From: Branchiostoma floridae
Lineage: Eukaryota; Chordata; Leptocardii; Amphioxiformes; Branchiostomatidae
NCBI RefSeq assembly: GCF_000003815.2
Contig: NC_049994.1
Span: 6,480,858 to 6,544,857, forward strand
Length of the DNA stretch: 64,000 bases
Direction of reading: 5' to 3'
The first letter of the stretch is position 1; every line of letters starts with the position of its first letter. The notes beneath the pieces are model-generated. The model had not been told where the DNA came from, ran no database searches, and was given only the letters and a program-made list of their open reading frames with translations. Below are positions 57,550-64,000 of the stretch, piece after piece. Made by a program: the position numbers and the translations under genes.

Positions 57550-58658
57550 GTAACGTAAGGTTACCAGTTTACGTGCAGGACCAGTTTACGGTCACTTCAA
57601 TGGGCGGTGCAGACTTCAAGGTGAATTGTGAAAAATAAAATTCTCTTCAGTAGGCAAGAAGTACGTCTATAGGATCTATGTGCATGTATCTTATTTATGA
57701 TATATGTTTGCATCAAGCAAAGCAGCCGACTAAACAGTTGAAAAGCCTGCTAACAATTTAAATTGACGATTTATGATCGTAGAACACTGTTACAGATGGC
57801 CCGCTTTGATCGTAATTCTCAACCGCTAACTTCGTCCCCTCATTCTAAATCCTACAAACTCTATATCAATTGCAAAATCGTCTGAAACCAAACCTGCAGT
57901 TCTTATCTCAAGAATTCATGGTGATTTTATGTATGTTATCCAAAAGAAGTCTTAAAAACTAACACGAAAACAAATGACTGTCGTCGCCGAGCCGGTAGTT
58001 TTCGAACGCCATGTTGTACCACGTGACTATGCAGTTCATAGCTTGTGCATTGGAGGGCAGGGCAAAATCGCTAAGGGGCGCTGTTTTAGCCAAATTCATG
58101 TGGGGAGGGCACGGCACGAGGAAGCCAACGTATACTGAACGCGTTTCAAGGCCAATAACTATCTATACTCTTGATAAAAAACATATAAATGCGTCGTCGA
58201 CGTCATGAGTACCATTGGGCAAGTTGTGGAACAGTATGGTGCTAGGAGTGGCGTTCTGTTGGGGCAAAGATGACCGACCGGTACGTTTAGCGGCGATGCA
58301 AAGTGCACGGCATGGCGTCGATGTAAACAATCATCCACCGTGTTATCTCAGTGAACTACTTGGGGAACTTTTTATGGGAAATGATCAATTACATCACCTT
58401 TAGACAAATAACCACAGGGAGAAACACCCAACTGACCGTAAATTGGTCACCCTGAAAGAATTTTTGGCTGCAGGCTTGTTTATTGAAGCAGCTCGCACGG
58501 CGATAAATCCAACTGAGAAGAAATATTATACCACACAGAAGTTGAGGCAGACCGACTAAGATATCTTCCAAAATGAGAGTTTTTTCATTTCTGCCTGCGC
58601 GATTTCCGTAAAACTGCGTTGTTAACAAATCGACCGTAAACTGGTAACCTTACGTTAC
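57550..58658. mobile_element. 1.1-kb TIR element
   Basis: ACGTAAGGTTACCAGTTTAC at 57553 and its inverse at about 58636-58655. The interior has a second GACCGTAAATTGGTCACC motif near 58435. No protein recognised. Confidence 0.6.
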
Positions 58659-58661
58659 CTG

Positions 58662-58895
58662 TGACGCGAAAACGTTCGATACGGGTGTTCCGGGCCATAA
58701 CTTCTGTATCGCACAAGTTCGAAAGGCGTATCACATCGGCTTTCTTAGAGTAAATCGAATTATTTCGAGCGGGCCGAGTGTGGCACGGTTGGCAATTCGA
58801 ATGCCTCATTCGGACGTGGAACACGACGGAACATTCGAGGGCACCAAATTTGTTCAACTTCTGGCGCATTTCGCATCAAAACATGGGTTTTCTCA
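58662..58895. repeat. Dispersed repeat, copy 2 (pair with 49835-50090)
   Basis: Shares GTGACGCGAAAACGTTCGAT, TTTCGAGCGGGCCGAGTG and TTCGAGGGCACCAAATTTGT with the copy near 49840, same orientation. Confidence 0.75.
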
Positions 58896-59177
58896 GGTTG
58901 GTATGACATTGGATAGTATCCAAAATGAACAGATTCAAAGGTATATATGTAGTTTGCGGCCCACCACGTGTTTCTGTTGAGCCGATAAAATTGCTTTGTG
59001 TTGAGGATCTAGTGAAGCTTTAATGTATATTTGTATGAAAGTATGTAACATTTCGTCTTTGTTTAACTCACGTTTTTGGTACCTTATTCTGGGCCAGCAA
59101 ATTCGATGGCGCCAAAACTTTTTGGGCGTGTGAGCTTCCGGGCGTTGGTGCGATGTTTTCTCCTAACGTCGGCAATA

Positions 59178-60945
59178 GATCGTTTTCATGTGACGTCACA
59201 GTCGCGTTCGAACGTTCGAACGGCCATGTTGGATGATAAGCTGCTCGATCTCCACACGACTGTGTGTTGCACGTGGTGGTACATGCATATGGAAAGAAGT
59301 TTTTTTGCTATACGGGCTGGTTGTTCGATGTGCTAACTGCGAGTTCCATGAACACAGGATACAGCGTACTCGCCGTTTCTATCTAACAACACAGTTATCC
59401 CTTTTTAACTCGATTGAATCACAGACTATTCTAGCGGCCTGCCAACATGGGTCCCCGTGCGAAGTTTGCTCATCTGTGATCAATTGTTACAAATTTAGTC
59501 GTTTTTTTTTTGTACGTAAAGACGTGTTTTTTTTTGAGAAAATAGTACTCTCCTACAAATTTAGTCGTTTTTTTTTGTACGTAAAGACGTGGTCATTTAG
59601 AAAATAGCACTCTCCTTTGGAGGAAAATAGTTTAAGAGTCATTTCATATGGCATACGGCCCATCTACATGTCGTTATTCTACTTATCTGCACAATGAGCA
59701 TATACGTTTCCCACGTCAGGGGTTGAACTTTTACCTCAAGTCAAGTCAAGTGTAGTGACAGGTTAACCGGTTAGACAACATCTTCAGACAGGGTGTGACA
59801 CGGGCAGGTCAGCACTGCAAGCTTAAAGATCTCTAACTTTGTCATCAACTTTGTCTCACAGGTGGGAATATATTTACTGTGTAGGTTCTAGTTGAAGAAA
59901 TGAAGGTTGTCTTCTGTCGCAGTGAGCAGGGTTTGAAAAGCTTCATAGCATGCAAGTTATCACGCACACATATGCGTACCTATTATTGTAGAAAATATGT
60001 CACGACCAAACCTTAGCCTCAGGGAATTCTTCTGGTTTTCATAATGGCGATACGATCGAATGTTTATCTTGTTCTCAGTTTAGCGTATTGGGGGAGAATA
60101 CAATAACGTTACGGTGTCGAGGTGATGTACAAGTTGGTGGGGTTAAGACGTTGTAGTCCAACTTTGTCGCAGTATGGTTTAAAATACGTAGTTTGGGTTG
60201 TTACATTTTGCACTAGACGTGTTTACAAAATCTCTCACTGGCTGGGTTTATTGAGGGGGACGGAAACTGTCGGGCTAGGAGAGCGTTTTTAGTCAGGCTA
60301 TGGTTACTTACGAAGTAGTTGAGTCAGACAGTACCTCAGGCCGAAAGACAAGTCGTATTGAAGCTCATTGGGTGAACTACGCGAGTTCTCCAAATTACGT
60401 CGCGCCTTGTCAAACAACGTTGTAGTTGACTGAAGCACGCCGTAGCTCAGTCTTGACCGGAGTAGAAAACCATTCACACGGAGTCAGAGTTGGAGAAGCA
60501 CCAAATCTTGCCCCTTGTGAGGCAAGTGGATAGTGAGGGCAGCTGGATACTGGGGTAGACTGTGTAACACAAACTCCGCTGTATAGGGCTGTAGCTAGTC
60601 TAGTCCTCCGTGCGCAGCCTATATGATAGGAGTGTACATAACGTTATATAGTCGCCCAGGGTAGCGGTAATAGATGTCCGGGTATTCAACCATCGGCAAG
60701 AGCGTTAGATCGTCAAATGCCTTTTCTCTGAAAGCATATGGATCAAGACCTATTATTGCAACTTTGCCCTGATATCTAGCCTTGGCTACATCACTATATC
60801 ATTCACAGTACGGAGACAAAACAGCACACTTGAACCCGCCGCAAGTAACTTTGGTAGCGCCGTTCTCATCTATATATCCAGGTTATCATCCAACATGGCG
60901 CCCACGCGTGGCGAAGCGGTTTTCGAATGTTCTGTGAAAACGATC
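59178..60945. mobile_element. GATCGTTTTCA TIR element, copy 2 (1.77 kb)
   Basis: Left end GATCGTTTTCATGTGACGTC, right end TGTTCTGTGAAAACGATC, TA outside both ends. Less disrupted relative of 27334-30509; it serves as the empty-site reference for insertions in that copy. Contains the 'CTCACTGGCTGGG' dispersed repeat at 60222-60303. No transposase found. Confidence 0.78.
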
Positions 60946-61323
60946 TATAGCATGTTCCGGACCCATTTTTCGTTGCGCTCGAGCGCGAACGGTTGCCTGG
61001 ATAAGGATTAAGCCCTCGACCGACCGTGGAATAAGGATTAGGGAATCTTTCACACCTCTACCCATCAGAAATACACACCCACCCACACTGAGATGTGTAT
61101 TCGTGTGTGTATTCCAGATCGACTAGTTAGGCATTCGTGTCAAGTACCACTAGAAACCAAAAAGTGGGCACAACTCTTACTTTCTGCTACTCTACACGAT
61201 TGTTTTATCATAAAATGCGTTGCTATTGATTGTTTTTTATTTTGCACTGTGCGACATTCAAAGATCAACCTGTCTATCTCCCTATCTATCTACCTATCTC
61301 TCTCTCTCTATATATACATATTC

Positions 61324-61327
61324 TAGT

Positions 61328-61371
<44 letters not shown>
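61324..61371. repeat. (TA)n microsatellite
   Basis: Mostly uninterrupted TA dinucleotides, preceded by CTATCTCTC-type simple sequence at 61270-61312. Confidence 0.9.
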
Positions 61372-61373
<2 letters not shown>

Positions 61374-61599
61374 GCAGTGTTTGTTATCTAATACTTCTAA
61401 TACTGCCCTTAGAAAACACAGATGTCAATTGAAATATTTTATTTCTCTTCAAAAATAAAATATGTACATCCTTTGTACGTCATCTGACGGTGGTTATATA
61501 GCACTTAAATATCATACACTCATCCCACCTGGATGGCGGTTTTTGCTTTTCAGAACAGTAACAAACGTTTTCATATATGATATAAAGATATACATGTAG

Positions 61600-62070
61600 C
61601 ACTTAGTTACTCCAAAGCAATGTTTCACTGTATGTACATACATGTACGTACATGACAAATATACTAACTTATTGCAACAAATATACTTACTCACTTACTC
61701 CGGAGCATACTCCAGAGCAGTGTTTGTACTCCGGAGCAGTATTTTTACTCCGGAGCAGTGTTTTTACTCCGGAGCAACACGTATAGTTACTCCAAAGCAA
61801 TGTTTCACTGCATGTACATATAGATGATATATGTCCGTACGTACATGGCAAATATACATACTTACAACAAATATACATACTCACTTACTCCGGAGCAGTA
61901 AGTTTTTTTTTTTTACTCCGGAGCAGTTTTTCTTTTACTCCGGAGCAACACGTATAGCTACTCCAAAGCAATATTTCCCTGCATGTACGTATAGACGGTA
62001 TAGGTTCTTACGTACATGACAAATGTACTTACTTATAACAAATATACTTACTCACATACTCCGGAGTCCT
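61600..62070. repeat. Tandem repeat with palindromic ACTCCGGAGC motifs
   Basis: Three degenerate units of about 170 bp, each with GTTACTCCAAAGCAATGTTT, TGTACGTACATG and one or more ACTCCGGAGCAG motifs. About ten CTCCGGAG or close variants occur. Lies 250 bp upstream of the small-peptide gene. Confidence 0.75.
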
Positions 62071-62318
62071 AGTTTGGCGATGGTTGGGAAAGCCACAGTC
62101 GCTTCTGTACGACGACGGTCTTTTTGTTGTGCAGACATGCAAATGTGCTCTTTGAATTAAGCTTTTTTTAGTTTCGTGAAACAAAATTGACTGAGTAAAA
62201 GTATGTATTTTGCTTGAGTATTTTATTTTATTTTATTTTTACCGTAGTTCTGACGTATTGATATCGCGTCAGTACTGCTAGGCCTAACACATTCCATGAA
62301 TGTACTTGTAGGTGAAAG

Positions 62319-63582
62319 ATGAAAGGAACCATGAAAGTCCTTCTCCTGTTGATCGTGTTGGTGACCATGGTGCCTGATGATGTTGTCGGCTACCCCAAAT
62401 GTTTTTGCCCCCCAGACTGCTTGTGTGAAGTTGATGAGGACTTTAACCGAGCTGCACGAGAGCGCAAACCACGAGACCTGGCAGCAGGTACTACCACTAT
62501 GGCATATGACAGATTATGAATATTGCTAACTGAAAAAAATATTTTATATATGTTTCGCGCGGTTAAAGGGAATATACATGGAGTACGCAGTGGGTATACT
62601 TAAGTTAACCCCCACCTGATTGCATGGAGGTTTTTCTTATTGTCCTACATGGTTTAATTAGTAGAATCGTATTATCCTATATTGTTTAATTAGTAGAATT
62701 ACAAGATGTATTCTGTATTCTTCCTTTTTTTATTGTTAACCATACAAAAGTAACTGTACTTTTTTGGCGTGTCTATAAAGCTTGCATGTTATCTGACATG
62801 TATGAACAAAAAACAAGATGTTGACTGACTGAATCTTCTAGAAAAAATCGCTCTATAACAAACATCCTTTGACCCAATTTCTCCTGATATGACCATCCGT
62901 ATGACGTAACAACGAAATCTGTCCTTACGCCAACTATTATATAAAACCGTTCTTTCTGGACTGAGCAAGTTCTGACCAAAACAGCAAAGCTTAGACTCTA
63001 TTAGTACCTTTAAGTCATAAACACAAATGTCTCAAGATTGGGCCAAAATGTTCGTGGAAAAAAATATAGGATTGTCCAGAATTTTAGGTGGCACCTCAAC
63101 TGTATTCCCATTGTGTGTCCTCTATTGCAAAACTCAACTCTGGCGTCTGCACTAAATATCAATTTGTTCATAGCCATGTCACAGTGGTCTGCCACTCTGG
63201 CACTCAGCCAAATTGCGAAATTTCTGTGCCTCCTGAGATATGAGTTTGACTTTGACCACTTGGCAGGAAAGTTGTGTTTATTCAGTCTATCGGTTCTTTG
63301 GAGGTGTATTGATTTAGCCTCATGCGTTGAAAAATCTAGCTGCATGAAAAGTTCACAACACACTTATCACGAAAAGCAGGGTTTACATAAGCAATAACAG
63401 GGATGTTTACGCCACATTTGCAATCAATTGTCAATTTTCTTTGAATAGGTTCTAACATCATGGGGAGCGTGCTAAATAATGTGTATATAAGCCATTTTTT
63501 TCGTGTTTTTGCAGATGTTGCTTCGATCAAGACAGTGAATGATGCATATGAAAACGGGGCCCCACAACGTCCTCTTTTCTGA
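62319..63582 (+). CDS. Putative small secreted cysteine-containing peptide, 2 exons
   Basis: Not recognised as a known family. Exon 1 (62319-62487) begins with an ATG and a clear signal peptide (hydrophobic VLLLLIVLVTM, likely cleaved after DDVVG). It continues with four clustered cysteines, CFCPPDCLC, and ends phase 1 at a GTACTA donor. Exon 2 (63515-63582), after the acceptor TTTTTGCAG, stays in frame and stops at TGA, giving 78 residues in total, about 54 mature. RERK at about residues 49-52 could be a prohormone-convertase site, and the tail is acidic to neutral, ending RPLF. A strong donor (GTAAGT near 63611) beyond the stop suggests a further non-coding exon or another isoform. A defence peptide, hormone precursor or matrix peptide are all possible; nothing in the sequence decides. 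Confidence 0.55.
62520..63514. other. Intron of the putative peptide gene
   Basis: No coding feature recognised; AT-rich, with short open frames on both strands that lack homology or splice support. Confidence 0.45.
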
Positions 63583-64000
63583 CATTGACGTGGATACAGC
63601 ACACGCAGCAGTAAGTACTACGGAAATTTTTTTCGATATTATTTATCCCTGTCAAACAGCAGGAAATCGACATATTGAAGAATCCTGGGGCTCTAAATTT
63701 ATAAACATTTTCCGTAGTAATTATAATACACCCGTTTACCTTTTTAACATTGCGGGAATTCAAAGGTTGACTGAACTTCGCAGATCACTGATCCGGGCCC
63801 TTCCAGTGAGTTGTGGGTGAATATTTCACCATAGCTCGACTGTCACTTCACAGTCGGGCGACCCTCTGGCGATCCAAAGCCGAAGTTCCACTTTTGTTTT
63901 CTCTAAAGTATGTATTATTTTGAAAAAAGACGACACAACTTTTACCAACTTTGTTTATTGACATCAATTTCATCTCTACCCTATTTAGATTGCTGTGTTA
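63583..64000. other. Downstream of the peptide gene
   Basis: Candidate 3' UTR and intron. A donor-like GTAAGT lies near 63611. Nothing else recognised before the window ends. Confidence 0.4.

Overview
The window is animal nuclear DNA, most likely from a lancelet (amphioxus, Branchiostoma). The grounds are intron-rich genes with deuterostome-type ORC2, COMT and CYP2-clan proteins, a 5S-rRNA-derived SINE, and a very dense load of short terminal-inverted-repeat (TIR) elements. The species is inferred from these features, not proven. Three 100-N assembly gaps lie at 27812-27911, 29734-29833 and 34895-34994.

Layout. (1) 783-16676, minus strand: a complete 13-exon gene for origin recognition complex subunit 2 (ORC2). 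Its introns hold many small transposons and two striking tandem arrays made from the edges of its own exons 6 and 7. (2) 16.7-32 kb: no host gene that I can support. It holds a nearly full-length L1/Tx1-type LINE ORF2 (20815-24448, minus), other LINE fragments, hAT-, Mutator- and TA-flanked non-autonomous elements, a 5S SINE, and one copy of a 3.2-kb TIR element whose relative sits at 59.2-60.9 kb. (3) 32128-37180, plus strand: a 3-exon catechol O-methyltransferase with all catalytic residues. Its first intron contains a Tc1-like element, a tRNA-type SINE and a Penelope-like insertion carrying a hammerhead-like motif. (4) 37.5-57.5 kb: a tandem segmental duplication holding two intact 7-exon CYP2-clan cytochrome P450 genes, both minus strand (38157-48339 and 51987-56935). 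The copies differ mainly by insertions, including a 3.6-kb foldback element in the first copy whose empty site is preserved in the second. (5) 57.5-64 kb: more repeats, then a probable two-exon gene for a small secreted cysteine-containing peptide (62319-63582, plus).

The four recognised proteins do not form one pathway. ORC2 acts in DNA replication licensing. COMT and the P450s are oxidation and conjugation enzymes, but their adjacency is not evidence of joint function. The notable biology is structural: exon-edge minisatellites in an essential gene, a splice site duplicated by a retroelement insertion, and repeat insertions that can be ordered in time using paralogous empty sites.

Gene models were built by eye from homology to vertebrate proteins, splice signals and codon-phase arithmetic. 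No alignment or transcript data were available.
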